In this document: positions 11,541-23,250 of the stretch, one piece after another
Layout: each line of letters opens with the position of its first letter
Numbering within the stretch: the stretch's first letter is position 1
Assembly (NCBI GenBank): GCA_029891385.1
Contig: CM057228.1
Location: forward strand, 82,324,964 to 82,388,963
DNA length: 64,000 nucleotides
From: Erythroxylum novogranatense
Taxonomy: Eukaryota; Streptophyta; Magnoliopsida; Malpighiales; Erythroxylaceae
Direction: 5' to 3'
Notes under the pieces: generated by a model
What the model was told of the DNA's origin: nothing
What the model saw: the letters and a program-made list of their open reading frames with translations, nothing else
The model's database searches: none
Made by a program: the position numbers and the translations under genes

Positions 11541-12573
11541 GAAATTCGTGTGTAGTAGAAGGTTGAACTGTTACCTCATCTATATGAGTGGCAGTTTCAG
11601 TTCAGCGATTGATCTATGTTTGTTCGAGAATCTTGAACTTCTCAAGTTTAACTTTGCTCCCAATCGTCCTCTTGTAAAAGAAACTCTTTCTTTAAGAAAA
11701 CAACACGCTTGGAAACAAACAACTTTTGTTCCTCAGCAAGGTAGAATTGATATTCCACGATATCCTACGAACAAACACTTGTCAGACTTTGCATCAAGCT
11801 AATCTGACTGTGTCCGCTTCACATAAGCGAGATGACCCAAACTTTCAGCTGAGAAAGATAGGGCTTTCAGTTAGTCCACATCTCATATGGAGTAACATCA
11901 ACTGTCTTTAATGGAACTCTGTTGAACAAGTAAACAGCTATCTTGAGCGCATATTCCCAAAACTGTGCAAAACCTATCATCAATCGCACCATGTCTAACA
12001 AGGTTCGATTTCTCCTTTCAGCCACACCATTGTGCTGCGGCGTGTAAGGTGGAGTATACTGAGATAAAATCCCATTATCTCTGAGATAATCCAAAACTGT
12101 TGGTTTAAGCATTTTCCACCACGATCAGATCGTAATGTATTCATACTTTTACCAAGTTGGTTTTCTACTTCATTTCTGAATTATTTGAACTTTTCAAACA
12201 CTTCAGATTTGTATCTCTACAGATACAGGTACCCATATCGAGAATAATCATCGATAAAGGTAATGAAGTAAAAACAACCACTTATGGCATGGATGGACAT
12301 CGGACCACATACATCCGAATGTATTAGGTCTAATATTCCATTCACTCGTTCACCCTTTCCTTTAAAGGATTACTTAGTCATCTTGCCTAATAAACAAGAT
12401 TCGCATGTGTCATATGATTCATAATCAAATGACCCTAAACAACCACTCTTATGGAGCTTAGCGATGCGTGTCTCATTTATATGGCCAAACCGACAATGCC
12501 ATAAGTAAGTTGATTTTAAATTATCTCGATTATGTCTTTTCGCGTCATTGACATTCATAATTGGATATGACAT
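11541..12573 (-). pseudogene. G1 integrase remnant
   Basis: Minus strand. 12370-12573 holds the pre-integrase zinc-binding region: LWHCRFGHINETRIAKL, then CESCLLGKMTK. 11867-12112 holds the end of the catalytic core with the Glu context HNGVAERRNRTLLDMVRLM. The Asp-containing middle of the core (12113-12369) has lost its frame. 11541-11866 is the integrase C-terminal region and the linker to RT, only partly readable. It would integrate element cDNA if intact; here it is dead. Confidence 0.78.
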
Positions 12574-13160
12574 ATCTCATATGTCAATTCAATTGCATAA
12601 TGTACGAGTACCATAGAGCATTCCATTCGAACTAATATAACAACCATTGTTACTAAAAGTCCAATGGAAACCAGCTCTAATTAAACATAAAACATACAAT
12701 ATGTTCTTTGTTTAAAACAGGTACAAAATGTCAATTATCCAATTTGAATACAAGCCCAAAGAGGGAGTAACAAGACATAAGTGTCTCACGGCTAATGTAG
12801 CAACTCTTGCGCATTACCTACACGAAGGTCTAGTTCTCCTTTTATGAGCATCTCATCGCTCCTGAGGCCCCGCATATCATTTCATATGTATGAGCCACAT
12901 CCGTATCAAATACCGATATGTTTTGATCAGAATAGTATTAACCTTAATGACAAACATATTTGAAGAAGTAGAGGCATCGATGCCTTCTTACGCTTCAAGG
13001 ACTCGAGATAGATTTTACGCTTTGCCTCAGGTGGCGGTCTTGCCACAATGAAAACAAAATCCTTTTGGGGCGTAATCTTTGGTTTTCCTTGATGGCACTT
13101 CCCTTTGGTTTCTTAGCCTTTTTCTTCTTTGAACCAGAAGAAGAAGCATCCACCATTAGC
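12574..13160 (-). pseudogene. G1 gag C-terminus, zinc knuckle and protease region
   Basis: Minus strand. 13090-13160 reads VLMVDASSSGSKKKKAKK, which continues the gag seen in G2 (KQVLMVDS at the window end). FCFHCGKT at ~13035-13060 is the start of a CCHC knuckle. The aspartic protease expected at 12574-12950 is too degraded for me to point to its DSGA motif. Confidence 0.55.
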
Positions 13161-13790
13161 ACTTGCTAGCTATCTTTCTTGATAGCCTGCTCAGCTGTCA
13201 TGAGCAGATTGATCAGCTCAGGAATTGTTGTGGATATTTGGTTTATCCGATAGTTTATCCTGTTGTGAATAACCATCAGACAATCCAACCAGAATTAAGT
13301 CTCTACTTAATTCATAATCCATTACAAATCCTAAGACGGCCAATCTCTCAATATAGTCATTCATCTTTAGGGCATACTGCACAGCAGATATCCCTGGAGC
13401 CATCTTTGTGGTGATGAGAAGCCTTGAGGTCTTGAACCTTTCAGACCGAGCTTGCTCATCAAATAGCTCCCTAAGATGAAATACTATAGAGTGAGCATCC
13501 ATGGACTCGTGCTGCTCCTGCAGCTCTAGTGACATCGAGGCAAGTAGCCATGTCCCCGTCCATTAGATGCTTACGATATGCTTTCTGATCCCCATCAGTA
13601 GCATCGACAGCAGGTGCATCTGGAAGTGGAACATCTAGGACGTATCCCAGTTCCTCAGATCTAAGAACAATTCTCAGATTCCTTAGCCAATCAAGAAAAT
13701 TCAGTCCAGAATAGAGAGCGAAAAATTCACACTGAAAGATATCTTCAATCACCCTAGCGCGATAGAGAGAAGGAATGATAGAATAGAAAT
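13161..13790 (-). pseudogene. G1 gag remnant
   Basis: Minus strand, two overlapping frames (13471-13752 and 13218-13535). Landmarks LDWLRNLRIVLRSEELGY, MDAHSIVFHLRELFDEQA and LAVLGFVMDYELS align along the length of the open G2 gag at 63375-64000. The G2 start context GAAGATGACTTC reads GAAGATATCTTTC here, so the ATG is lost, and about 20 nt following it differ. A frameshift lies near 13500-13530. Gag would form the virus-like particle shell. Confidence 0.88.
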
Positions 13791-13932
13791 GCCTGCATGA
13801 TCATAAGGACTTGCATGATATGCATATGGCTCCCACTAGTTTCCTAGAATCCATAACCCTCTTTACGAATCCAGAGAAACAAAGTGACATAATGTCCTAG
13901 TGGGTCGATATCCGATATTGCTAAGAGTGACC

Positions 13933-14316
13933 TTGAGTTTGCCCAACAAGCCACAACTTAGGTCAATCGGTAGGTATCGGTCATACCAATTGTATCATCG
14001 ATAACCGACATTGAGAATGACCTTGGATTTGTCCAACAAGCCACCTTATGTCTCGGGAGGTATCAGATATACCAATTACATCTTAGACACAACTATCGAT
14101 CAGTGCTATCAACTTGTTGATGTGTGCACTTCATTGGGTATCAACTCTTTGATGCGCATACATCCCGATGTACACTACCCAACTTCGCCTCTGTCCACGT
14201 TGACCTTGAGTTTGCTCAACAAACCAACGCTTCCAGTGAAAACCAACCCATTAATCCGAAAATCTTATTTTCATGGTTCGAACATATCCGTATAGAGTGA
14301 GCTTGAGTTTGCCCAA
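13933..14316 (-). repeat. Four CAAA-loop hairpins in the G1 leader
   Basis: At 13933-13946, 14023-14036, 14206-14219 and 14303-14316. In sense: TTGGG-CAAA-CTCAA, TTGGA-CAAA-TCCAA, TTGAG-CAAA-CTCAA, TTGGG-CAAA-CTCAA. The second and third pair perfectly; the first and fourth need one G-U pair. Flanks are related (a TTGTTGG context before, AAGGTCA-like after), so they probably arose as repeats. Confidence 0.8.
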
Positions 14317-14514
14317 CAACCCAGCCCTATAAGAACTCTGGTTCTTACCATATTAATGGAAGGCGTTAGTTTTCATATACCGAGGAGGGATTTCGAGTTC
14401 TCGACTCCAAGCTGAAGGATCATAGTCGCTAGGACTATTTGGAATGATTTAGGTTTCATCAATCACATTGAATCAATCCTTATAATCATCCATCATCCAA
14501 CCTATGCATGCCAC

Positions 14515-14718
14515 AAGTCGACTTTCATCAAATGCAAGTCGACTTATGCTTCTGCCCACAAACAAGTCGACTTGTATGACACAAGTCGACTTATTTCACC
14601 TGCCCATGTACAAGTCGACTTACAAGGTACTACAAGTCGACTTATACTGAGATCTTGAACAAGTCGACTTATTTTATACACAAGTCGACTTATCCAAAAA
14701 CCTTGAACAAGTCGACTT
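14515..14718. repeat. Nine-copy AAGTCGACTT palindrome array in the G1 leader
   Basis: Copies start at 14515, 14536, 14564, 14583, 14612, 14634, 14661, 14682 and 14709. Spacings are 21, 28, 19, 29, 22, 27, 21, 27: a short/long alternation with a ~48-49 bp two-copy period. The core is intact in all nine, while the spacers vary. Confidence 0.95.
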
Positions 14719-15828
14719 ATCCAGGAAATTTTGCTAAAATCTCTAATCGGCTAATTCCTCAATCAGTACAATTCCAATTCTCAACACCATCATACCTAGG
14801 GTAATATCTGTAAGTTGATGTATCAATGAACAATTCATTGAACCATGAAAGCCTTATATGGTCAAACCATATGAAAAGCTTGAAATGAGTCAAAACTCAT
14901 TAATTTCCAAATAATTTAGGAACACCCTAATTATCATCCTAAGCATCTCAAGCTAGCACATACATTATCAAATTTACTTCAGCACATGCCATAAAAATAT
15001 GACGGTCAAAACAAACAAGATAATGCAAGATACTACCGAGACGCTAATGTGATCAATTCGGCATTCAAAAATTATTGGAAAAATAACTTCAAGCAATTCA
15101 GTTTGGCAATCATAATACATCAAGATAACACATTTTTAATCACATTAAAAATGGTTCAAGGCATTGGAACTGAAAAAACACACTCAATCAAGCCAAGCAA
15201 AACAGTCCCAACAATTTTCACAAAACTGTCCAGTTCTGTACATTGCTCGAAATGATCAATGAAACAATTTCAATAAATCATGAGAAAATTATATAGGTTA
15301 CTACATGTTCAGAACATGCTACATGAATGTTTTCAGGATTTTAGGCCATCAAAAACTCAGTCAACCTAAATAACAAAACCGATTCAAAATCTGTGTTCAT
15401 CAGCACAGCAATTCCCAACAGCATAGAATAAATTCGTGAATAAATATCCAATCACCTTTAAATCCAATTTCCATGCTCACAGACATTAACCAACATCTTA
15501 AAGACATTTAGGTGAAGGAAAATCCGAAAAAAAATTTTTCTAGAATTTATTCTCGATTTTATACTACTGCCTGTTCCAGAATCGTTTCACAAAACAGCAT
15601 CTGTAACCTAAGGGAATTAATTAGCAAAACTATATCAAATCAAATCGATAAATTCTCAAATTTCATAGAAATATTCTCTAACATGTTATGAACAATTCTG
15701 GGTAGAAAAATTTCGAAAAGAATATCACAATATAAATTCGAAATCTGAACAGATAGCATGCATCAACAGCAAATTCCATTAGAATTTCTGATCTCGCTTA
15801 GGTTATAGTTTCATACGGGATACCAGAT

Positions 15829-15840
15829 GCTCTGATACCA
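15829..15840 (-). promoter_or_regulatory. Primer binding site of G1 (initiator Met tRNA type)
   Basis: Minus strand TGGTATCAGAGC, one base after the LTR end. It is complementary to the 3' end of plant initiator Met tRNA. Confidence 0.92.
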
Positions 15841-15841
15841 C

Positions 15842-17781
15842 TGTAGGAAAATCCCGGGAGGTACATCACATGTACCGGCAGCGGAAAACAAAAATTTTTG
15901 TTTCTGGGACTTTCCCGAAACCCAGGATCTTGGTATTCGTATGAAGACATCAACCTAAATAGCCAAAAGAGACTATCTCTAAAGGTGATCCATGCAGAGA
16001 TCAGAAAATCTAACCGGATCAAACCCCTTTGACCCGGGAATAGCTAGAACAGATTAAAGGCTGCTAGACCCTACCTCTGTCCTGGAGAGCTGAAGGAAAT
16101 GTTGGAACTTGTGCTTGGAGGAAGAAGAGAAATCGATGGTTGAAGAAGAAGAAGCCTTGAAATCACCATTCCAACTTTCCTTAACACTTAAGGAAAAATT
16201 CTTCTCTTCTTTCTCCATGGAGCAACCGTCGACCACCCCATTTCTTAGCCTTCTTTGTCTATCTTTTAATCTTTAAAAGAAAGTTCCATAAGCTTATGCC
16301 AAGTGTAAGCTTATTAGCCATTCATTTCTTTAAAGTAAACTTTGACTTTTTCAAAGTTTTATCTCTTCCTTCCTCCATCCAATGAACATGTCCAATTTAT
16401 ATAATAAATAATTAATTAATTTACTTAATTAATTAATTAGAATATAAATGCTAAGGTCCAGTCCAACTGGGGTCGGTCCTACCGGCCTTTCGGGCCCCGA
16501 TCTTTGAAACAACTCCTAAACCTTTCTTAGCAATATTGATGTCGCGATCTCATCGGGACATATCCCAATCCCATTGGGATCCATTTAATCCTAATGCTCT
16601 CCATAATTGGAACTCTGTCCAATAACTATTTTACAGATTCTCTGAAACACTCTTATGCGTGTGACCCTTTAGGTTCCCGGTTATGTTGGCCACTTAGATT
16701 AACAATTAATCTGAGCAAGTCATGAGCGGTATCTAGCAACACATCATGACCCCCAATTGACCGGAAAGTAATCGGTTTGATGTATTCATCACGAACCGAT
16801 CACGAACCCTTCCATGACAATTACCGTGCAATTCGTCCTTTCACCATCCTATACCCCACTTGGTTATGAGTATGGTCAAAGTGTTAACTCTCACTAGACC
16901 GAGTCTTGCCCAGTGATATCGGTTCTCATCACGGGACTCATTACTTTATATGTCAATGAAGACACTCTTCATGACATACATGCTGCCACCTTAGTAAGGA
17001 TCCCGACAAGAGGCCATGGGTATCTCTTACGCTAATCCGAAGTGGTGAATCCTTTATTGGCTACTCAATTATCTTGAATACCTCAAGTCGTACCCAAGCA
17101 CCACCCTATGAGTTACCTCTCGAAGGCAACAAGGAATGGAGTCAAAGCACGGATCAAGATATCAAGATATCCTTGAGTACCTCAAGTCTAAGGATACTTG
17201 CACCATTGCTATGATGAGATTATCACTGACACTTAGATAAGATATCCATGTGATGATCTCATGGCAGGTCATCCAATGAACTTACTACCACTAGTAAGCA
17301 TCCACATGTCAATTCTAAATATCTCATATTTACAATTTCTGAGATCCACTGCTTGATCCAATCAAGGAATATGACATGTGCTAGTATATCCGGATTAATG
17401 ATGTCCACTCTCATTAATCCTATGACTAGGAGAATTCGACATCGACATAATTGCACATGATAGGAATCTCAGGAGTATGAACACATCATAATTTCCTTCA
17501 TGCTATGTCATATATCATGGACTTCATTAATTCGATTAAAGATCCAATCAATTCATAAACAATGTTTATGAATATCAAATTAATGAATAATGCCTTTTCT
17601 TTATTTACTCATAAAGTCTCGCACACGACTTTGAATAAAACGCTAAAGGGGATTGCCTTTAGGGCACAAATAAACAAGATCGATTTTAACAAGTCGACTT
17701 ATCCAATGAACAAGTCGACTTATCGGTACCGAACATGTGTAAGTCGACTTACACATGGTACAAGTCGACTTATCACTTACA
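15842..17781 (-). mobile_element. 5' LTR of copia G1
   Basis: Begins TGTAGGAAAATCCCGGG and ends CACTTACA, followed by the target duplication ACTTT. It differs from its partner by scattered substitutions and small indels, so the insertion is not recent. Four AAGTCGACTT copies lie at 17691, 17712, 17741 and 17762, at the same positions as in the other LTR. Confidence 0.92.
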
Positions 17782-17786
17782 ACTTT
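17782..17786. repeat. Target duplication ACTTT of copia G1 (right)
   Basis: Matches 8152-8156. The A1 LTR resumes here. Confidence 0.93.
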
Positions 17787-19792
17787 ATCTTCTTCAGTTA
17801 TAGTTTTGTAATGAAAATATTTATTATTAATAAAACAAAAGAGTTTGGTTTTATCTGTATGAGCATTATATATCTGGTCATAAGGTACCAAGATTCATTT
17901 GTAAGTAATATACATATACATAGAGATGTATGGGAAACATGTATACTATTAGAATCAATTAATTGATTCACGTTGAATAATCAAGTTGGTCGTTTGATTA
18001 TGGTTTAGATTGTAGTGTTGCGATTTATCTCCATATAAGTAAAGGAGTTTACTTAAAGGGAATGATGAGTTTCATATCATGATAGTAGTAGACTATCGAT
18101 AATGGCACTATTAAATGAATTGAATCAAGTATGTTTTCAAGAATAAAGTGGGCGTTACTTTAATCTTAAAACATACAACTTAAGCATTCGCTTATTATGA
18201 ACCACAATCTTGATGAGTGGTGAACTCATATGTGTTTCATTATAATTCTTGATATGATCGGAATGGATTTTTACAGGGTATTAATCTAGTGTCTGCATGT
18301 TGGAATTATTAATTGAAACATGTATCAGGGAACATTCACTCAAATAAAGAGTTTATAGTGTTATCATCTCTTCTAGATGTTTTAAGGAGATTTGGTGATT
18401 AAACTGGCACTAGTAGTTTGATGGACTAGCTACCCATCAAGTCTTAACACTAAGATGAGATCTTATGTGTTAATCACCATATAAAGTAAAATGAGAGATC
18501 TAGAAGGAAAAACCAACATAAGGGCAAAACGGTAATTTTACCCTTTGTTATGCGGATGGCTATAATAAGGTTCTAAATAGGGTTTGCAATTGGACATATT
18601 CTCATAATATTTAATAATTCAAGAGTTCAACTAATTGTCTTTAGTGGAATGACATTTAGTTAATAAGCTAGAATTAATTCCAATGATATTGAATTATTTC
18701 TGGGCTTATTGGAGCTTGAATTATCAAAGTCCAATAAGATTCCCCACTTTGCTTTAAGGAAGGTTATCAAGCTAAGTAAGAAGTAGTTTGGAGGCTTTAG
18801 AAGTCCATAATTGAATGATGGGCTTATACTAATTAATGGTTAATTGGAAGCCCATATGTTCATTTAGAAATGGGCTTGTTTTGGTTTAATGTAATTGATT
18901 AGATTAATTATATTAAAACAATTTTTTTAAATGGAGAAGAAGCAATTTCGAAATTGTGTTAAGTTAGATGTGTAACCACACATTTGACATTAAAATACTA
19001 AATAAAGATGGTCTTTATTATGGTTCATCATTATTAAATGGAGTTATGAACTTACCATTAAATGGTTTAATGGTTGGCTTTTAATGTTGGCATGTAACCT
19101 ATTTGCATTCATTAGATTAAAGATGAAAGACGTGCATTAGATGGACCATCTTCCTTCTTTCTTCTTGCCAAAACCAAAATGGGTATTCAATTATAGGTTA
19201 TGGTCTTTTCAAATAGCCATTTTAAAGATAAATGAAGTAAGTCTCATTTATTGGCTATTTGATGAGTCATTAATGTAAGAAGTGATGCATTGGATGCCTC
19301 TCACTTTTTCCATTCATGCATATTTCGAAATTGAGATGTAAAAAAGGGTTCTTGCATGTTTTTTACACATTCTCTCCTTTCATGCAATGTAGAACCGAAA
19401 TTCCTAAGTGAAAGAATTGAAAGAGTTTCAATTTTGGTTCTTCTTCTTCTAAGAAAATCTCCTCCAAATATTTCTTCTCCTTTCCCACCAAAGGATTTTG
19501 TTAACCTAGTTGTCCTTGAAGAACAAGTGGTAAATCTAATTGGTTGAGGATACTACAACAAGGAAGAAGATAGATTGCTAAAGGAAAAGACTCAAAGGCA
19601 AAGGATTTGGATATAAGAAGGAGTCGGTAATTCCTTTTATCTTGTTCTTGGTTTTATTATCCTTATACCATATCATGTATGGATTAGCATGTTGATTTGG
19701 ATATATTGCTTCCGCTGCAAGATGATTTCTTAAAAAGTTTTGAAATCTATCGTTTCTCCATACTAAGCATGCTTTCTTTTTCCAATCCAACA

Positions 19793-20827
19793 CCATCTCT
19801 TGCCCACTCTTGAATATGGTATCTTGTTCCTCTAAAAGGTGCAAGAAAACCAGGACCATTGGTATAGCCAGCATCTACTAAGTAGTAATTTCCTATAACC
19901 AACAAACACAATTACCTTTGGAATTGCAATCATGCCTTAAATAAATAAATTGCAAATTTCTAACAATTCGTTTCTTACATACCCTCGATGCTTGAAGTCC
20001 ATTCGCCTACTTACGAGATCATGTAGAACCTTGAATCTGCTTTGAACCCTCCCATCCAAAGAAGGACATAGACAAAGTTACGATCCTTGTCACATACTCC
20101 TAAAACATTAGTGCATATTCTTCCTTTCCTACCTCATATCTGGTTTGTGCATTAGCGGAACTATTATGTCTAAATAGGTTCCATCTAGAGAACCAAGGCA
20201 ACCCTATGTTTAAAATGCCATCATACAAAAGTTCTCGTTAACTAATTGAATAGAGTTAAATCAGACACCGTATTGTAGCTAAGTTAAGTTATTAAATTAA
20301 CTGACCTTAAACCATTTCCATCTATTGTCTGTGCAATCCTCAGGAATTGGTATTGGCTTCACAAACAGGAGATGTTGAAGATTGATTACAGCCTTCAACA
20401 CATTATGGAAGACCCTACTTATTGTTTCTCCTGACCTCATAAACCGCACTTGTAATACTCTATTGGATTCATTTTGTGCTAATATTCTTAGGAATATTAA
20501 AACTTTTTCTTCAATGGGCACATGTCCAGTATTTGTCAACCCACCATGGAGCTGAAGCATTTCACATAACAATTTAAATGCATTCGTGTCCATCCGTAAG
20601 TCCCACAGGGTATTCCTATCTCCCTCATGCAAAATCCTATATATATTGGCTTTCCTATTTGGTACTGCCAATGCCCTACTTCCTTCAGCATTTTGACTTC
20701 TACGCTGTTTTTTGGTGTATATATATAAGCATAACAACATACTAATTCTCATTATATCCAACTGCTGATTCAAAATGTCATAAAAAGCCAAGCAGTTTAA
20801 CATATCATCATCATCCATTGCCTCCAA
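19793..20827 (-). pseudogene. PIF/Harbinger (HARBI1-like) transposase pseudogene, truncated
   Basis: Minus strand, DDE transposase family. Exon 1 (20306-20827) starts MEAMDDDDMLNCL and ends WKWFK at a GT donor. Intron 20204-20305 ends in AG. Exon 2 (19983-20203) opens GCLGSLDGTYLD, which holds the first catalytic Asp, and continues after a frameshift with ICTNVLGVCDKDRNFVYVLL. A second intron spans 19893-19982. Exon 3 (19793-19892) reads YYLVDAGYTNGPGFLAPFRG, with the second catalytic Asp, then TRYHIQEWARDG. There the copia A1 LTR cuts it, so the Glu-containing end is missing. Joining the exons gives the family's WKWFKGCLGSLDGT continuity, which supports the splice sites. The frameshift and the truncation show it is dead. 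It could be transposon-borne or a domesticated HARBI1-like gene; no terminal repeats were found to decide. Confidence 0.9.
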
Positions 20828-23100
20828 CTTTGTTTAAAACAAAACTGTCAACAAAGCAAAAAAAATTTCTTGATCATATACTGCATTTGTATATATGTCT
20901 TGAATAGTAACATTTAGAAATTAAAAAGTCGAAGAATGGAAATACAAGTAAATTACAAGTCATTTACTGAGTAGCTGTACATCTCATAATAATTGAACAA
21001 TGATATGACTTGGCTGTATATACCTTCAATTAATATGTATTTGACTTGTATTTGAATAAACTTCTAAGTTTGCAGTGCATCACTCACATCAGATTCCATT
21101 TGCAATCACAATTAATATGTATGCTTAGGTCTTCAAAGTGCAGAATGCTAAGTTAACATTTTGCAACATTGAAGTGGAAGTGAATACAAGTTACTTTCAT
21201 CAATTTAAGCACCAAGTTACTGTCACTGTTCTTCCGAATCATATCAATGGTAGAAATGAAAGTTACTTTGAAAGTTACTTTGTTTCAATGGTTAATCATC
21301 AATAGCAAGTGAATGCCTCTGCTCATTGGTTTCATGACTATAAAATCACCTCCATAAATTCAAAAATAGAAAGAAATATAGGAACCAAGTAATCCACAAT
21401 AAACTATTATTTCATAAAATGTTAGAAAAGGAAATGCCAATATTTTTTATTTAGTGAATATTTAAATATGATATTCAACTAAAATGTAATGACTCACAAC
21501 TGACATTTTCAGATATTAAAATCTCCATAAATGGATCAAAATAAAAAAAAGCAAAGCTAATTGCAGTAAAGTACTCTCATCAATGGTTCATTAGTAAAGA
21601 GTCCCACAAAGCATACATCACTTCATTCCCTACAATAAAGTAGATAGTGTACACATGTATTCTGGTATACATGTATATATAATTTGCCTATAGGAAAAGT
21701 AGAGAGCATCAAAAGCCAAATGTCTAGTGATTTTCAACTTTTCACAAACAGGGTCAGCCAAATATTAAGTTATGTTCAGTCTCTGTACCTCCCGTATGTT
21801 GATATTCAAGTCACTTTCTTCCAATTTCAACATCATTGTTAACTTTCAACCATATCACAGTGCTATTGTTTCATCTAATTAAACACTACTTCTGCTATTG
21901 TTTCATCTAACATTATGTTTTTTATTTCACATTCTATACAAATCAATTGTATTCTACTTAAAAAACGAATTGATATATGCTACTGTAATAAGATCATATT
22001 CTGATTTCTAAGATCATTACAATGTAAGCATAAGGACTTAAACAATAAGCATTCAGTACATAGAAAACTAAAAAAGAAGCATAATTTGCAAAACAACACA
22101 TATCTGTCTACATCTCGCAAAATGGTTTCATACCAAAATGTGAAAGCTATTTATCACTATAAGCAAAATAAAATTTTAACAAACCAGTTTAACTAAAAAC
22201 TGCAAATTTAGTTCAACTATAGCTCCTCAACCCTGGTAAGTTCCGGATAAGAAAGTGACTGAAAAGATGCAATTAGATCAATCTATGAAGAACAAAAAAC
22301 TGTATATGGGAACATAAAATTATTAAAGTCCATCACTAGATTATTATTGGCAAATCCTAATAAATAACTTGCATTCTACACCTATTTTCCTCCCAGAGAC
22401 ACAGAATAAAGAGGAAAAGGACTACAAAGAAATGTAATTGGTAGAAAGAAACTCACTTTCCAGCTGATGATATCTAATAATGGCGATCTGCTATAATTCT
22501 TCCTAACTTCGCTTCATGAATAATGAATTTGCAAAACTAAAACAGAAGTCTTGAAGTTGGTCGTATCTCAAATATCACAAGCATCATTCATATATAGTAA
22601 TTGGTCATTCTATTTAGTGCTAGTCAAAACAACACAGACTCTGAAAAATCAACTTATAAAGAACACTTTATATAAAGATCAATGAGCTAGTCAACAATTC
22701 AGAGTCATAAACAATGCCTACAACACAAAAGGAGAAAAAGATGTATATATCTATGGATCCCTTGACGAAGATGACATCTGCCCTATATGTCTTGAAGGTA
22801 AAGTACCATTATGAATTCAGTTGAGTGATAGAAAACAGAACAAAGAAAACAGAACCAGAAGAATGACGTAGATCCCATCACCCAAACCAATCAAAAAGAA
22901 CAAGGAAGAGTTCCAAATTGAAGTCTAACCTTAAATATTCCCGGACGATGGTAGCAGTGGGGGTTAGCGAAGACCGGATTTGAATCGAGAGATTCCAAAT
23001 CTGGCTACAGACGGTAACGAAACACCCACATATGAGTTAGAAGGTGTCCACAAAAGATTGGGGAAGAGGAGTCAAGCATATTAAAAAAGAAACAAAAAAA
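20828..23100. other. Non-coding stretch upstream of the transposase
   Basis: AT-rich. On the minus strand this is the 5' flank of the transposase gene. I see no LTR ends, no long ORF and no second Harbinger ORF (Myb/SANT-like). One possible exon is noted at 22730-22799. Confidence 0.5.
22730..22799 (+). pseudogene. Possible RING-finger exon fragment
   Basis: The plus frame ending at 22797 reads YGSLDEDDICPICLEG, followed by a GTAAAG donor-like site. CPICLE after an acidic stretch is the usual first half of a RING domain in plant E3 ubiquitin ligases. The second half (CxHxxC...CPxC) was not found downstream, so this is at best an isolated exon or captured fragment, and the short motif could be chance. 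Confidence 0.25.
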
Positions 23101-23110
23101 GCTTATTACC

Positions 23111-23250
23111 GTGCGTAGACGAAGACTAGCGAAGACGAAGACCAGTGGAGACGAAGACCAGCGGAGACGAAGACCAGTGGCCCTACGTTTTAGGTTTCAG
23201 AGAAACACAAATCGCGAAGATGAAGAACGTAAGCGGAGACGAAGACCAGC
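23111..23250. repeat. Short minisatellite, ~16-bp unit GACGAAGACCAG-type
   Basis: About four consecutive units around GGAGACGAAGACCAGY at 23115-23176, a further unit at 23233-23250, and a duplicated TTTTAGGTTTCAGA stretch after each block. The ORFs at 23111-23476 and 23317-23688 overlap this repetitive sequence on both strands and match no family I recognise. Confidence 0.6.

Larger units (their letters stand above)
13791..15828 (-). other. Long non-coding leader of G1
   Basis: Between primer site and gag, about 2 kb without a credible ORF. From the primer side (minus sense): AT-rich sequence, then the AAGTCGACTT array (14515-14718), then four CAAA-loop hairpins (13933-14316), then gag. G2 has the same order (61313-63374), so the arrangement belongs to the family. 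Confidence 0.8.
8157..17781 (-). mobile_element. Complete copia element G1 (9625 bp, minus)
   Basis: Two LTRs of 1935 and 1940 bp bounded by TG/CA, a 5-bp duplication ACTTT, a primer site complementary to initiator Met tRNA (15829-15840) and a polypurine tract (10092-10105). On the minus strand the order is leader, gag, CCHC/protease, integrase, RT, RNase H, which is the copia order. The leader is long, about 2 kb. Coding parts are broken by frameshifts and stops. A related element, G2, starts at 59475 in the opposite orientation. Confidence 0.93.
8100..19792 (+). mobile_element. 3' LTR of copia A1, split by copia G1
   Basis: Starts TGTTGGAG right after the polypurine tract and ends CCAACA at 19792. 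Removing the G1 insertion (8157-17781) and one target duplication leaves 2063 bp. That matches the solo LTR A2 at 24610-45672 almost throughout, and A2's own 5-bp duplication confirms both LTR ends. Right of 19792 lies the interrupted transposase exon. The 5' side of A1 is lost, so its own target duplication cannot be checked. Confidence 0.9.

Noticed and set aside
14515..14718. CRISPR-like array
   Set aside because: Repeat is only 10 bp, palindromic, inside a plant retrotransposon leader; no cas genes.
15829..15840. Met tRNA gene fragment
   Set aside because: Only the 12-nt tRNA-complementary primer site is present, next to an LTR end.
17562..17966. ORF of 134 codons
   Set aside because: Crosses the G1/A1 insertion boundary at 17781; chance open frame in AT-rich sequence.
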